Assembly (NCBI GenBank): GCA_963728895.1 | Contig: CAVSLM010000007.1 | Span: 620,001 to 684,000 of the forward strand | Reading direction: 5' to 3' | Length of the DNA: 64,000 nucleotides | DNA from: CAVSLM01 sp963728895 | GTDB taxonomy: Bacteria; Pseudomonadota; Gammaproteobacteria; JBBQDK01 | Shown: one piece after another, positions 29,837 to 38,305 of the stretch | Layout of the letters: each line of letters begins with the position of its first letter | Position numbering within the stretch: position 1 is the stretch's first letter | Program-made: the position numbers and the translations under genes | The notes under the pieces: model-generated | What the model was told of the DNA's origin: nothing | Databases searched by the model: none | Seen by the model: the letters and a program-made list of their open reading frames with translations, nothing else

Positions 29837-30535
29837 ATGAAGATCGCAGCCGTCACACTCGTCGTTGCCTTCGCTGTCTGCGCGTCCGTGTCTGGCGCGG
29901 AGCCATACACCTACCGCCTGATGGAGAAACAGGACACGTCCTACGGTGCAACCAAGCGCATGGTCTACAGGCTCTACCTCGACACGCAGAGTTCACCAGA
30001 TCAGGACCGGATGAAAGCGACAGCCGAGCAGGTCTGGCGCGACGGGAACCAAAGATGGAACGAGTTCACAGTCTTCATGATCTTTGGCCAGATCAAGGAC
30101 TTCAACGCGGGGGCATACGGAATTGCAGAATTCACACCGTCCGGGCTGAGCGATTTCCGTATCAACACTGTTCCCCTCCAGATGCTCGAACTCGAATCTC
30201 AGCCCCAACCGCAACGAGCACCACAACCTCGCCTGACCCAACCCACCGCCGAGCCCGACTGGCTCGACCCACAGAAACTGCGCACGGGCCAGGCGTTCTT
30301 CGTCTCCAAAGAGACACCACTCATGCCAGAACTTGAACCGGCGGGCCCGCTCGCAGCACTGCAGCGCATGAAACAGATACCGAAGGGCGGAGCGCTCGAG
30401 ATTTCCGAGATTAGGAAGAAGGGAACATCACCGTGGTATCGCGTCGTAGCCATCGACCATAACAAGAAGAGAATCGGTGAAGGATGGATCAACAGCACGG
30501 CTTTGCTCGGCCAGGATCTGAAGCCGTACAAATGA
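29837..30535 (+). CDS. Cassette gene 1: exported protein of unknown function
   Basis: 232 residues from ATG 29837, nine bases after GGAG (an ATG at 29831 is closer). Signal peptide MKIAAVTLVVAFAVCASVSG. The first half resembles no family I know (YRLMEKQDTSYGATKRMVYR, WRDGNQRWNEFTVFMIFG); a Pro/Gln-rich linker follows, and the C-terminus (ALEISEIRKKGTSPWYRVV, GWINSTALLGQ) looks like a bacterial SH3 domain. The TGA lies 9 bases before an attC-like site, and the gene begins just after another, the layout of an integron cassette. Periplasmic location is likely; role unknown. Confidence 0.75.
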   Translation: MKIAAVTLVVAFAVCASVSGAEPYTYRLMEKQDTSYGATKRMVYRLYLDTQSSPDQDRMKATAEQVWRDGNQRWNEFTVFMIFGQIKDFNAGAYGIAEFTPSGLSDFRINTVPLQMLELESQPQPQRAPQPRLTQPTAEPDWLDPQKLRTGQAFFVSKETPLMPELEPAGPLAALQRMKQIPKGGALEISEIRKKGTSPWYRVVAIDHNKKRIGEGWINSTALLGQDLKPYK

Positions 30536-30543
30536 CAACCAGA

Positions 30544-30621
30544 CTCCCGAGCAAAACGCCGGAGCATTTTTCTGAAGGCCGTCCGCGGCCTTCACAAAAT
30601 GCTCAGCGCTGACGTTAGAGC
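30544..30621 (+). other. attC-like recombination site (attC-1)
   Basis: CTCCCGAGC at 30544-30552 is the complement (one mismatch) of GTTCGGGAG that opens the cassette at 29813. A long imperfect stem follows, GAGCATTTTTCTGAAGGCC with GGCCTTCACAAAATGCTC (30562-30604), and the site ends in G-TTAGAGC (30614-30621), which begins the next cassette. Terminal complementarity between cassette start and its own downstream site is the signature of circularised cassettes. Confidence 0.6.
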
Positions 30622-30640
30622 AAGATTGGAAAGAACCGTC

Positions 30641-31000
30641 GTGGTCCGATATTTTCTTCGAAAGCCCAAATATCCGGTGCTGATCGAAACGGACACACTG
30701 GTCATGGGTGCTCGGAGCGTCGACAGGATCGACCGCCTCTGCAAACAGGCATCGTTCGCCACCAAAGACTCCTACATTATAATCGATTCTGCTGGGGAAG
30801 GCTGGAGTTTTGTTCCGGCGCGTCAAGCGATAAGTCCACTCACAACGTTGAAACGGTGGAACAAAGCAAGAATTATTGAGTTGTTCAACGCGTCGTTGGA
30901 AAAAACGGGCATAAACGCACGGTACGAGCCAGGCAGCTTGTCGAATAGGCGATTAGAACAGGTGGTCCGTGAGATCGTTGAATTTGAGAGCAAGCTCTAA
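30641..31000 (+). CDS. Cassette gene 2: hypothetical protein
   Basis: 119 residues from GTG 30641, chosen because it lies inside the cassette and has GGAAAG seven bases upstream; an ATG at 30599 is in frame but sits in the preceding attC stem. It reads VRYFLRKPKYPVLIETDTLV, DSYIIIDSAGEGWSFVPARQ and RLEQVVREIVEFESKL. Family not recognised. The TAA overlaps the start of the next attC-like site (GCTCTAAC), typical for cassette genes. Composition is AT-richer than the genome. Confidence 0.65.
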   Translation: MVRYFLRKPKYPVLIETDTLVMGARSVDRIDRLCKQASFATKDSYIIIDSAGEGWSFVPARQAISPLTTLKRWNKARIIELFNASLEKTGINARYEPGSLSNRRLEQVVREIVEFESKL

Positions 31001-31050
31001 CGAATAAGGATAGATCGCGCGCAGCCGCGATCTGATCCGTGTGTTGGACG
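30994..31050 (+). other. attC-like recombination site (attC-2)
   Basis: GCTCTAAC (30994-31001) is the exact complement of GTTAGAGC at 30614-30621, the start of this cassette. The stem AAGGATAGATCGCG / CGCGATCTGATCC folds over GCAGC, and the site ends G-TTGGACG (31043-31050). GTTGGAC fits the GTTRRRY consensus and is the complement of the GTCCAAC that opens attC-0. Confidence 0.65.
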
Positions 31051-31084
31051 AGCCCGCCACGGAGTCGAGACGGACTATTTATAC

Positions 31085-31478
31085 TCAAGAGTCCCGAGTT
31101 CTCGACCGTTTTGGAGCCGGCTTCAGTTGACGCTCATGGTCATCGATCCACTGTTCGGTGAGCCGATCGAGCGCGTCTAGTTGCTCCTGCGAGTAGCCCT
31201 CGGGCGCATAGTTTTTCAGCCAGGAGATCAGGAAGCTCTCGATACGTTCGCAAGGGAAGTGCGGATGGTCTTTGTGGATGCGCTCCGCGGACTGTTCGAG
31301 GCTGAGCCGTTCCGCCTCCGGCCAGAGGAGCTCGCGCTGCCCGGCATCGAGCTGCACGTTCTCCATCGGCATCAGAGACCTCGATAGAGAGCTGGCCCTC
31401 GGACGAGCCCATCCACTCGAGGAATTCGTCGATGAAGGCGTTGTCCTCGAAGGGGTGTTTGTCACGTCGCTTGCCCAT
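31085..31478 (-). pseudogene. Small conserved hypothetical protein with a frameshift
   Basis: ATG 31478 opens MGKRRDKHPFEDNAFIDEFL then EWMGSSEGQLSIEVSDADGE. The sensible continuation is in another frame from about 31365: ENVQLDAGQRELLWPEAERL, SAERIHKDHPHFPCERIESF, ending PKRSRTRDS at 31085. Joined by one base change it is about 130 residues. Acidic and helical; the family is common near mobile elements but I know no function. Confidence 0.55.
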
Positions 31479-31612
31479 CGGCTGAGCATACCACTGGCCG
31501 GTTAAGGTCTGGGTGGGCGTTTTATCTTCAGCCGGCACTTCTCGATGCTCAGGGCGATCCACTTTGTGGTCAGGGCCTTGAAGCAGAAAAAATCGGGGTC
31601 AGATATTGAGGC

Positions 31613-31706
31613 GTGCGCCATCTGAGAGTAGTTGCCCGCACGGTCAGTCCCCCGCATCGCGAACCGGGGGTTAGAGACACGACAGTGCACAGAACTGGAT
31701 CTGACC
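31613..31706. repeat. 94-bp dispersed repeat, copy 1
   Basis: Pairs with 34221-34314 in the same orientation: both have GTGCGC-ATCTGAGAGTA near the start, CCGCATCGxGAACCGGGxGT in the middle and GACAGTGCACAGAAC then GATCTGACC at the end. About 80 per cent of positions agree. The pair brackets HicAB and the IS3 element. Confidence 0.75.
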
Positions 31707-32048
31707 GCTGGCGGAGCTCTGACCCCGGGTTGCGCGTCACCCCCCAGACCGCGCGGGTTTTCGGCACGCCAGAACAACAGGCGGACCGCATGCGGACAAA
31801 GAAACCGACCGAGTCTGATCCACCGACGACGCCGAGGCGGGCTTGTGGGGGAATCAAGAACGCGCCCCCCGGATTGCACGAGCGACGTCACTGAGGAGCC
31901 CGGTATCTACGCATCGCGTAACTGGCAGGAGGCTACATACCCGGGTCTTGAGTCCAGCGATTGGATTTCAGGCCGCCTCGGAACCGAGGTGAGTAGTTGG
32001 ACGAAAATGGTGTTGGTATCAGCCAGGGCCAGCAGGGGAGCCGATTGG
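31707..32048. other. 342-bp region without a supported gene
   Basis: Lies between the 94-bp repeat and hicA. Open frames exist on both strands but none with a start site or recognisable protein. It should contain the hicAB promoter; no clear -35/-10 pair stands out. Confidence 0.4.
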
Positions 32049-32252
32049 ATGCCGCCCAAGATCAGGGACTTGATTGCGGAACTGGAGAAGGCCGGATTTG
32101 TGGATCGAGGTGGAAAGGTGAGTCACCGAAACTTCGTCCATCCCAAAGTTGCTGTTGCGCGGCCGATTGCAATTTCCGGGAACCCCGGAGATGACGCAAA
32201 GCATTACCAGGTGCGTGCCGTCCGGTTAGCGATAGATGAGGCTGTGAAGTGA
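32049..32252 (+). CDS. hicA: HicA-type mRNA interferase toxin
   Basis: 67 residues: MPPKIRDLIAELEKAGFVDR then GGKVSHRNFVHPKVAVARPI, the double-stranded-RNA-binding-like fold of HicA with the active His in SHRNFVHP. It ends AIDEAVK, and its TGA overlaps the GTG of hicB (GTGA at 32249). HicA cleaves mRNA in the cytoplasm and is neutralised by HicB. Length and gene order fit the family. With hicB frameshifted, an active toxin would be unopposed, so either hicB is in fact intact or HicA is tolerated. Confidence 0.85.
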   Translation: MPPKIRDLIAELEKAGFVDRGGKVSHRNFVHPKVAVARPIAISGNPGDDAKHYQVRAVRLAIDEAVK

Positions 32253-32489
32253 AAGAAAGCGCCCGATATGCAAAGATTATCGAATGGTCCGAAGAGGATC
32301 AATGCTACGTTTGGAAGCGCACCTGGGTTGGTCCTCGGAGGCTGTCATGGTGACGACGAGAAAGCCGTATTTAATGAATTGTGCCAGATCGTCGACGAAG
32401 CAATCGCGCTGTACCACAAGGACGGAAAGCCCTTGCCTCCATCCACATTTGGTCGGGATTATGCAAACAAGATGCAGCACGTCGCCTGA
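32249..32489 (+). pseudogene. hicB: HicB-type antitoxin, one-base frameshift
   Basis: From GTG 32249: VKESARYAKIIEWSEEDQCY then a shift in a run of three T near 32318; the other frame continues GSAPGLVLGGCHGDDEKAVF and ends at 32489 with RDYANKMQHVA. Deleting one T in GTTTGG restores CYVGSAPGLVLGGCHGDD, the partial RNase-H fold of HicB. The C-terminal DNA-binding domain is absent or minimal (short HicB type). A sequencing error in the homopolymer is quite possible. Confidence 0.75.
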
Positions 32490-32868
32490 CATGCGCGAAG
32501 AACTATGTGGGAAAGGAACTCTGATGGACCGACCACGATTATCTGGGGCCTGAAAACGAAAGCGGTGGACTGTCCCCGATACCTTGCCCCGGTCACCTTT
32601 CCCCGGTAACCGTTTGCGTCGGTTTCCAAGGGATCGGCTGACGCGGCCCCCGGGCTCCGCGCCCCCAGGCGTGTCGCCGCACCGTCGTGCCACGGGAAGC
32701 AGGGCGCGACCATTCCGTTTGCCCAACACTGAACAGACTGCCTGTCGGCTCTCTTCTGGTCACCACTGTACGTTGCCTTCCTTGCATTTCGGTATTGGCA
32801 AACAGCCAGCTACCTGGCCATGTCCCGCAGGTTGTCGAATTGGCATGGCTCGTGCCGATTAAGAGAGT
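32490..32868. other. 379-bp spacer between hicB and IS3
   Basis: No supported gene. It contains the CCCCGGTCACCTTTCCCCGG stretch at 32588-32607 and GC-rich stem-forming sequence (GGCCCCCGGGCTCCGCGCCC). Overlapping open frames on both strands have no family resemblance. Confidence 0.4.
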
Positions 32869-32951
32869 TGGACCCCGGGGGTTGGACAGGGATCGGGACC
32901 TGATAAGTGGAATCTTCTGCCGTAAGATGCTCGACAGAGAAGGAGCAGAAG

Positions 32952-33242
32952 ATGACCCGAAGAAAGCGACGTAATCATTCATCGGCCTTCAAGGCGAAGG
33001 TGGCGCTGGCAGCCCTGAAAGGCGAGCACACGCTGGCAGAGCTGGCCGAGCAGTTCGATGTCCACCCCAATCAGATTCAGGACTGGAAGAAGCGCTTGAT
33101 GGAAGGTGCCGAAGACGTGTTCGGAGGCAACGCGGTCGAGGCTCAGCACAATCAAAAGGAGGTAGAGAAACTCCACGCGAAGATTGGCCAGCTGGCGATG
33201 GAGAACGATTTTTTATCCAAAGTGCTCGGGCGCGACCGATGA
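32952..33242 (+). CDS. IS3 family transposase OrfA
   Basis: 96 residues from ATG 32952 (AAGGAGCAGAAG before it). Helix-turn-helix of the transposase_8 type (SAFKAKVALAALKGEHTLAE then LAEQFDVHPNQIQDWKKRL) and a C-terminal leucine zipper (KEVEKLHAKIGQLAMENDFL). Binds the terminal repeats. TGA overlaps the OrfB ATG (ATGA at 33239), the place of coupling or programmed frameshifting. Confidence 0.93.
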   Translation: MTRRKRRNHSSAFKAKVALAALKGEHTLAELAEQFDVHPNQIQDWKKRLMEGAEDVFGGNAVEAQHNQKEVEKLHAKIGQLAMENDFLSKVLGRDR

Positions 33243-34084
33243 GCGAGCGCCGGCTACGCATTCACATCGCACATGAGTTGCCCAAGTCACGGCGTTGCGA
33301 GCTGCTCGATGTGCCGCGCTCGAGCGCCTACTACTGTCCGAAGCCGCTCGGCGAGGAGGACTTGGCGCTGATGCGGCTGATTGACGAGATCCACCTGCAG
33401 TGGCCGTTTTACGGCAGCCGGCGCTTGCGCGACGAGCTGCAGGAGCGCGGCCACACGGTCAACCGCAAGCGGATCCAACGCCTGATGCGACAGATGGACT
33501 TGAGGGCCCTGTATCCGCGGCAGCGAACCAGTCAGCCGGGCAACGGGCACAAGATCTATCCCTACCTGCTCAGGGACCTCACCGTCGAGTATGCCAACCA
33601 GGCGTGGGCAACCGACATCTGCTATATCCCGATGGCCAAGGGGTTCATGTACCTGGTGGCCATCATGGACTGGTATTCGCGCCGGGTCCTGTCTTGGCGG
33701 GTGTCAAACACTCTGGACACGGACTTCTGCATCGAGGCCCTGGAAGAGGCCCTGCAGCACTTTGGGGCGCCGCAGATCTTCAATACCGACCAGGGGTCGC
33801 AGTTCACCTCCGAGACCTTCACCGGCGTGCTCAAGGGCCATGGGATCGCCATCAGCATGGACGGCAAGGGGCGCTGGGTGGACAACGTGTTCGTTGAGCG
33901 TTTGTGGCGCAGCGTGAAGTACGAGGACATATACTTGCGTGCCTACGAAACGCCCACGGCGCTGCGCACCGGACTGACGCGATACTTCGAGTTCTACAAC
34001 ACCAGGCGTCGTCACAGTGCACTGGACCGATGCACCCCGGACGCGGTGTACTACGATCAGGCTAACCGCAAATTGGTAGCCTGA
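33239..34084 (+). CDS. IS3 family transposase OrfB
   Basis: 281 residues. HTH_21 domain (LMRLIDEIHLQWPFYGSRRL) followed by an rve integrase core with D in QAWATDICYIPMAKGF, D in IFNTDQGSQFTSETF and E in VDNVFVERLWRSVKYEDIYL: the full DDE triad. Ends at the right inverted repeat. Intact. Confidence 0.93.
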   Translation: MSERRLRIHIAHELPKSRRCELLDVPRSSAYYCPKPLGEEDLALMRLIDEIHLQWPFYGSRRLRDELQERGHTVNRKRIQRLMRQMDLRALYPRQRTSQPGNGHKIYPYLLRDLTVEYANQAWATDICYIPMAKGFMYLVAIMDWYSRRVLSWRVSNTLDTDFCIEALEEALQHFGAPQIFNTDQGSQFTSETFTGVLKGHGIAISMDGKGRWVDNVFVERLWRSVKYEDIYLRAYETPTALRTGLTRYFEFYNTRRRHSALDRCTPDAVYYDQANRKLVA

Positions 34085-34220
34085 AACCCGAGGAAGATTT
34101 CACTTACGGCACTGTCCAGTTTTCGGGGTCCATTTCTAAGAGCCCCTTCCGATAATCGTCTTATGAAGGTGCGAGCCATGAACTCTGCCACTCAAAGAAC
34201 GGCGTCGTCAGACCTTGACT

Positions 34221-34314
34221 TGTGCGCGATCTGAGAGTACGCGCCCGCAGGCCAGGCCTCCGCATCGTGAACCGGGAGTTAGAGAGCGGACAGTGCACAG
34301 AACAAGATCTGACC
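34221..34314. repeat. 94-bp dispersed repeat, copy 2
   Basis: Second copy of the 31613 repeat, same orientation, on the other side of IS3. Contains CCGCATCGTGAACCGGGAGT and GACAGTGCACAGAAC. Confidence 0.75.
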
Positions 34315-34328
34315 CCAAACCCCTCCGT

Positions 34329-34361
34329 ACCACGGTTTCTTGCAGAGCTACAAACCGTGGT
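34329..34361. terminator. Strong inverted repeat, possible terminator
   Basis: ACCACGGTTT and AAACCGTGGT form a perfect 10-bp stem with a 13-base loop. The following bases (CTGTCCC) give no U-tract, so termination is not certain. The surrounding 34133-34592 holds no gene apart from the 94-bp repeat. Confidence 0.4.
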
Positions 34362-34592
34362 CTGTCCCGAAGCGCCGCCTGCGCGCCCTTCTCGCTACCC
34401 GCCGGACACGTCATTCGCCGGCGCGGCACCGTTTCTCGCTGGTGTAGACTCTCGATCGGTGTCGGCTGCGGACAGGCTCGTGCTGCCGCCGATGTGGGCG
34501 TCGCACCGCGCGCAGGCTTCACCGGTGCGGCTATAGTCTTCTCAGTCGACTACGGTCCCGGAATGCCTGGCGGCGACCCGAGGAGCAATGCC

Positions 34593-35454
34593 ATGGTCAC
34601 CGAGCTTGCCATCCGCGCAATGACGCGGTCCGAGCTGGACGCGCTGGTGGAGTGGGCGGCCAACGAAGGATGGAATCCCGGTCGCAACGACGCCCAGATA
34701 TTCTGGGATACGGACCCGGAGGGATTCGTGGCCGCGGAGCTGGGGGGCGAGCTGATCGGCGGCGGCTCCATCGTCTCCTACGCGGGAAGCTTCGGTTTCA
34801 TGGGGTTTTTCATCATCCGGCCGGATTACCGCGGCAGGGGCCTTGGAAGGCGACTATGGCTCCATCGCCGGGATCTCCTGATCTCGCGCCTGCAGGCGCC
34901 GGCGATCATCGGTATGGACGGCGTCTTCGACATGCAGGGATTTTATGCCCGCGGAGGCTTCGTCTTGTGCAACCGGGATCTGCGCTTCGAAGGCGTCGGT
35001 GCGGCGGCCGCACGCGCGCCGATGCTGGTGAACTTGAGTGAGGTTCCCTTCGCAGAGGTTACACGCTACGACGCCGCGCACTTCCCGGCGCCGAGGGAGG
35101 GGTTCCTGAAGGCCTGGATCACGCAGCCGGGCAGCCGGGCACTGGGGGCGGTGCGGGACGGCGTGCTGCGGGGATACGGGGTCATTCGGCCCTGCCGGCA
35201 GGGATTCAAGATCGGACCGTTGTTCGCCGCGGATCGGGACACCGCCGAGGCCCTGTATTGCGGACTCGGCGATATCGCACCGGGCGAGCCCATGTTCCTC
35301 GACGTGCCGGAAAACAATCCGCAGGCGATGGGTGGCGCTGGCGCAGCACCATGGACTGCGTGAAGTCTTCGGCTGCGCGCGCATGTACTACGGTCCGCCA
35401 CCCGTTCTGCCGCACCGCGAGATCTTCGGGGTCACGACATTCGAGCTGGGATAG
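34593..35454 (+). CDS. GNAT acetyltransferase, frameshifted near the C-terminus
   Basis: ATG 34593 has GAGGAG seven bases before. Residues 1-130 are the GNAT fold with the acetyl-CoA loop FFIIRPDYRGRGLGRRLWL. A second YdaF-type C-terminal GNAT-like domain follows (FKIGPLFAADRDTAEALYCG). Near 35330 the reading moves from PENNPQAMG to ALAQHHGLREVFGCARMYYG in another frame, ending IFGVTTFELG at 35454. One base in the GATGGGTGG area would restore about 287 residues. Three bases later begins puuE on the same strand, suggesting an operon. Substrate unknown. Confidence 0.8.
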
Positions 35455-35456
35455 CC

Positions 35457-36368
35457 GTGGACGCCTGGCATCCCAGGAACCTTCAAGGCTATGGCAGGTA
35501 TCCGCCCGATCCGCAGTGGCCGGGAGGCGCGCGGGTTGCCCTGCAATTCGTGCTGAACGTGGAAGAAGGGGCCGAGCGCACGATTCTCAACGGGGATTGC
35601 GGCTCGGAGAATTACCTGCCGGAGATCCCGGGCACCGGCCAGGTTCTGGGGCTGCGCAACTACAGCGCCGAGAGCCTCTACGACTTCGGCGCGCGGGTCG
35701 GCTTCTGGCGCCTCTTGCGGCTGTTCGAGGAGCGGCGGCTGCCACTGACGGCATTCGCCGCGGGTCGCGCCCTGGAGCTCAACCCCGAGGCCGGTGCCGC
35801 GCTGGCTGCGCTGGGTCACGAGGTCGCCGGTCACGGCTACCGTTGGATCGATTACCGCCACGTGGACGAGCAGACCGAGCGGGCGCATATCGAGCTTACC
35901 TGCAGGATCATCGAAGAGACTGCCAATCAGCGTCCGGTGGGCTGGTATACGGGCCGGGTCAGCCCCAATACCCGAAGACTGTTGGCGGAGGCCGGAGGGC
36001 TGCTCTATGACTCGGACGCCTACGACGACGAGCTGCCCTATTGGCTGGTCGAAGACGGGCGTTCGCACCTCGTCGTTCCCTACAGCCTGGTCACGAACGA
36101 CATTCGCTATGTGGTGGCGCCCGGCTGTCCCACTGCCGCGGAATTTTTCGGTCTGTTGCGCGACGCCTTCGACCTGTCGTGGACCGAAGGCCAGGACATC
36201 CCGCGCATGATGAGCGTAGGGCTGCATTCTCGCTTCAGCGGCCATCCGGCCCGGGCGGCTGCCGTTGCCCGGTTTCTGGATTACGTGGCAGACCGCGAGG
36301 GTGTCTGGATTTGCCGCCGGCGTGACATCGCCGATCACTGGGTCCGGCGATTCCCGCGACCGTGCTAG
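35457..36368 (+). CDS. puuE: PuuE-type allantoinase (polysaccharide deacetylase fold)
   Basis: 303 residues from GTG 35457. Reads RNLQGYGRYPPDPQWPGGAR then VALQFVLNVEEGAERTILNG, the diagnostic opening of the metal-independent allantoinase PuuE of the CE4 fold, with HEVAGHGYRWIDYRHVDEQT, GWYTGRVSPNTRRLLAEAGG and SVGLHSRFSGHPARAAAV. Converts allantoin to allantoate in purine degradation in the cytoplasm. No other ureide gene (uricase, allantoicase, transporter) is in the window; the GNAT upstream is its only neighbour in the operon. Family assignment is strong, activity inferred. Confidence 0.88.
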   Translation: MDAWHPRNLQGYGRYPPDPQWPGGARVALQFVLNVEEGAERTILNGDCGSENYLPEIPGTGQVLGLRNYSAESLYDFGARVGFWRLLRLFEERRLPLTAFAAGRALELNPEAGAALAALGHEVAGHGYRWIDYRHVDEQTERAHIELTCRIIEETANQRPVGWYTGRVSPNTRRLLAEAGGLLYDSDAYDDELPYWLVEDGRSHLVVPYSLVTNDIRYVVAPGCPTAAEFFGLLRDAFDLSWTEGQDIPRMMSVGLHSRFSGHPARAAAVARFLDYVADREGVWICRRRDIADHWVRRFPRPC

Positions 36369-36445
36369 CAATCATTACGCTGCTGCGACGCGCAGATTAC
36401 TCGGACAGGCTCTTGGCGTTTCACTCGGTGCGAAGCGTCGGTCGA

Positions 36446-36625
36446 TCAGGCCATCCCCAGTCCGGTCGCGAACAATGCTCGGACCCTTCCCGCCATCGCG
36501 ACGCCAAGCGCATGTTGCCCTGCAACGTCCAAGTGCAGACCATCGATCGAGCTGCTGACAACGTGGTTGCCGTCGTTTCGTTCGGCGCTGCGCTCCGTCC
36601 ACGGTCAGTCGCCGATCGCTGGCCG
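36446..36625 (-). pseudogene. C-terminal remnant of a GDSL/SGNH esterase
   Basis: Minus-strand reading GNHVVSSSIDGLHLDVAGQH, ALGVAMAGRVRALFATGLGM and stop at 36446. DGLHLD carries the Asp-x-x-His of the SGNH catalytic triad at its usual place near the C-terminus. Everything before about 36625 is missing. Relic between puuE and the methyltransferase; the rest of 36369-36725 has no gene. Confidence 0.6.
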
Positions 36626-36725
36626 AAGAACCTCACGAGGTCTCGAAGATGCGGCGGCGCTGCGGGCCGCCGGGGGCGGCTCTCCTACGGGTGGGCGTCC
36701 CGACTGCCCGCAGCCGGGCACCGGA

Positions 36726-37772
36726 TCACTTGCGTGCCTCGAGAATGAGATTGAACGGTGTGGCGGTCGCGCGGCGAAAGCGGGTGAAGCCCGCTTCCGT
36801 GAAGACGTCCCGCAGCCGACCCTCCCCTGCCTGGGCGCCCAATCCCAGCCCAACCTCCTGCGAGAGGGAATTCGGCGTACAGACCATTGTCGAGGCCGCA
36901 TAGTAGAGCCGGCCGACCGGAGTGCCGTTCTGGTCGAGGTGATCGCCTGCGAAAGGCTCCACCAGCAGCACCGATCCGTCGTCCTTCAAGACCTCGTAGG
37001 CATGCCGGGCGGCGCCCACCGGGTCTCCCATGTCGTGCAAGCAGTCGAAAAAGCAGATCAAGTCAAAATCGTATCCCGGGTAGTCCTTGGCCGCCGCCTG
37101 CGAAAAGCTTGCGCGGTCGGCGACCCCCGCTTCTGCCGCACGCTGGTTCGCAGTGGCAATGGAGGGCGAGTGATAGTCGAAGCCGAAGAACCGCGAGGCG
37201 GGAAATGCCTGCGCCATGATGACCGTCGATGCCCCGTGTCCACACCCGACATCCGCGACAGTGGCGCCGGCTTCCAGCTTCGGGACGACCCCTTCCAGGG
37301 AAGGTAGCCATTCCGAGACGAGGTGCGCTCGATAGCCGGGTCGGAAGAAGCGTTCGGTGCCCTTGAACAGGCATGGATGATGCTCGCCCCACGCCAGCGC
37401 GCCATCGCCGCGCATCGCGCTGATCACCTTGTCCTTGTCGAGGAAGAACGCCGCCAGGACCTCGGCACCACCGGCAACAAAGACGGGCGAATCTTCGATC
37501 GCCAGCGCCATCGCCTGCTCCGGCGGCAGGCGAAACTGTCCATCGACGTGCTCCACGTAACCGGCGGCCGCATGGGCACACAGCCACTCCCGGACCAACC
37601 GGGCGTTACAGCGGGTCTTGGCGGCCAGTTCCTCGGGAAAAACCGGAACGCCGTCGGCCATCGCGCGGTACAGACCCAACTCTTCGCCGACGACGACATT
37701 AGCGATCATCGCGGCGCCGCCCATGTCCGTGACCAGCTTTTCCATGAATTCGTGCAGCTTGGCCTCGTTCAT
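36726..37772 (-). CDS. Class I SAM-dependent methyltransferase with N-terminal winged helix
   Basis: 348 residues; GAGGAG eight bases before ATG 37772. Residues 10-90 form a winged-helix dimerisation domain (GLYRAMADGVPVFPEELAAK, REWLCAHAAAGYVEHVDGQF) as in O-methyltransferases and Rv2258c-like proteins. The Rossmann domain begins about residue 165 with the SAM loop ATVADVGCGHGASTVIMAQA, acidic FFGFDYHSPSIATANQ, and DLICFFDCLHDMGDPVGAAR with the catalytic-site His. Cytoplasmic small-molecule methyltransferase; substrate unknown. Monocistronic by context. Confidence 0.85.
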   Translation of the reverse strand: MNEAKLHEFMEKLVTDMGGAAMIANVVVGEELGLYRAMADGVPVFPEELAAKTRCNARLVREWLCAHAAAGYVEHVDGQFRLPPEQAMALAIEDSPVFVAGGAEVLAAFFLDKDKVISAMRGDGALAWGEHHPCLFKGTERFFRPGYRAHLVSEWLPSLEGVVPKLEAGATVADVGCGHGASTVIMAQAFPASRFFGFDYHSPSIATANQRAAEAGVADRASFSQAAAKDYPGYDFDLICFFDCLHDMGDPVGAARHAYEVLKDDGSVLLVEPFAGDHLDQNGTPVGRLYYAASTMVCTPNSLSQEVGLGLGAQAGEGRLRDVFTEAGFTRFRRATATPFNLILEARK

Positions 37773-37812
37773 TTGCCTATCTCCTCAAAAGGTGCCCGCT
37801 GTGCGATTTTCT

Positions 37813-38112
37813 TCATAGGCCGCCTATCAGCGTAGTCCACCTTGGAGCAAGTGTAGGCACGCAATCCGTTACGATTGCCGAAAACGAACCGTTCTGTCGA
37901 TGCTTTCCGGGCCCATGAGCAACGCGCCACCATAAGCCCTCATCGTTCTGTCCGGGGCTGACCGTGCCGTCGTAGATTTCCCTGATGCGGTTGTGGGGAT
38001 CCAGCGTGCCCGGTAGTACTAAATCGCTCCGGGAACCGAGGGGCCGAAACCGGTGCGATTCCAGACACAGACCGTCGTCTTCCTCGCCGGCCCGCACCAG
38101 CGTTCTGGTCAT
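37813..38112 (-). CDS. Hypothetical protein fragment
   Basis: An open frame of 99 residues reading GEEDDGLCLESHRFRPLGSR, LVLPGTLDPHNRIREIYDGT and GLWWRVAHGPGKH. The middle is protein-like but I cannot name a family, and there is no good ribosome binding site. It may be the tail of a larger gene cut near 38112. Confidence 0.3.
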   Translation of the reverse strand: MTRTLVRAGEEDDGLCLESHRFRPLGSRSDLVLPGTLDPHNRIREIYDGTVSPGQNDEGLWWRVAHGPGKHRQNGSFSAIVTDCVPTLAPRWTTLIGGL

Positions 38113-38305
38113 CCCATCGAACTCACGCCCTCGACCTCGTGGGACCGCCCGATCGACATGCTCCCAGCTCGAATCTCTCCCACAGGAAGACCGGCTTGCC
38201 GGGTTTGCTGTTTCCCTGATTATCCGCTATGTGTTTGTCCACCGGCGCCGTCACCGGGCGGCGGGCTCAGCACCGTGCAATCAAAGACCACCAAGGAGGT
38301 AACTC

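Larger units (their letters stand above)
32869..34132. mobile_element. IS3-family insertion sequence (1264 bp), intact
   Basis: Left end TGGACCCCGGGGGTTGGACA, right end the complement of TGGACCCCGAAAACTGGACA, so the terminal repeats share TGGACCCCG and GGACAG blocks. Two overlapping genes orfA and orfB are complete. No clear 3-4-bp target duplication is visible at the flanks (AGT against TTT). Confidence 0.88.

Noticed and set aside
31613..31706. 94-bp repeat as another attC site
   Set aside because: It contains GTTAGAGA, but the left arm is not complementary and the two copies do not define a cassette.
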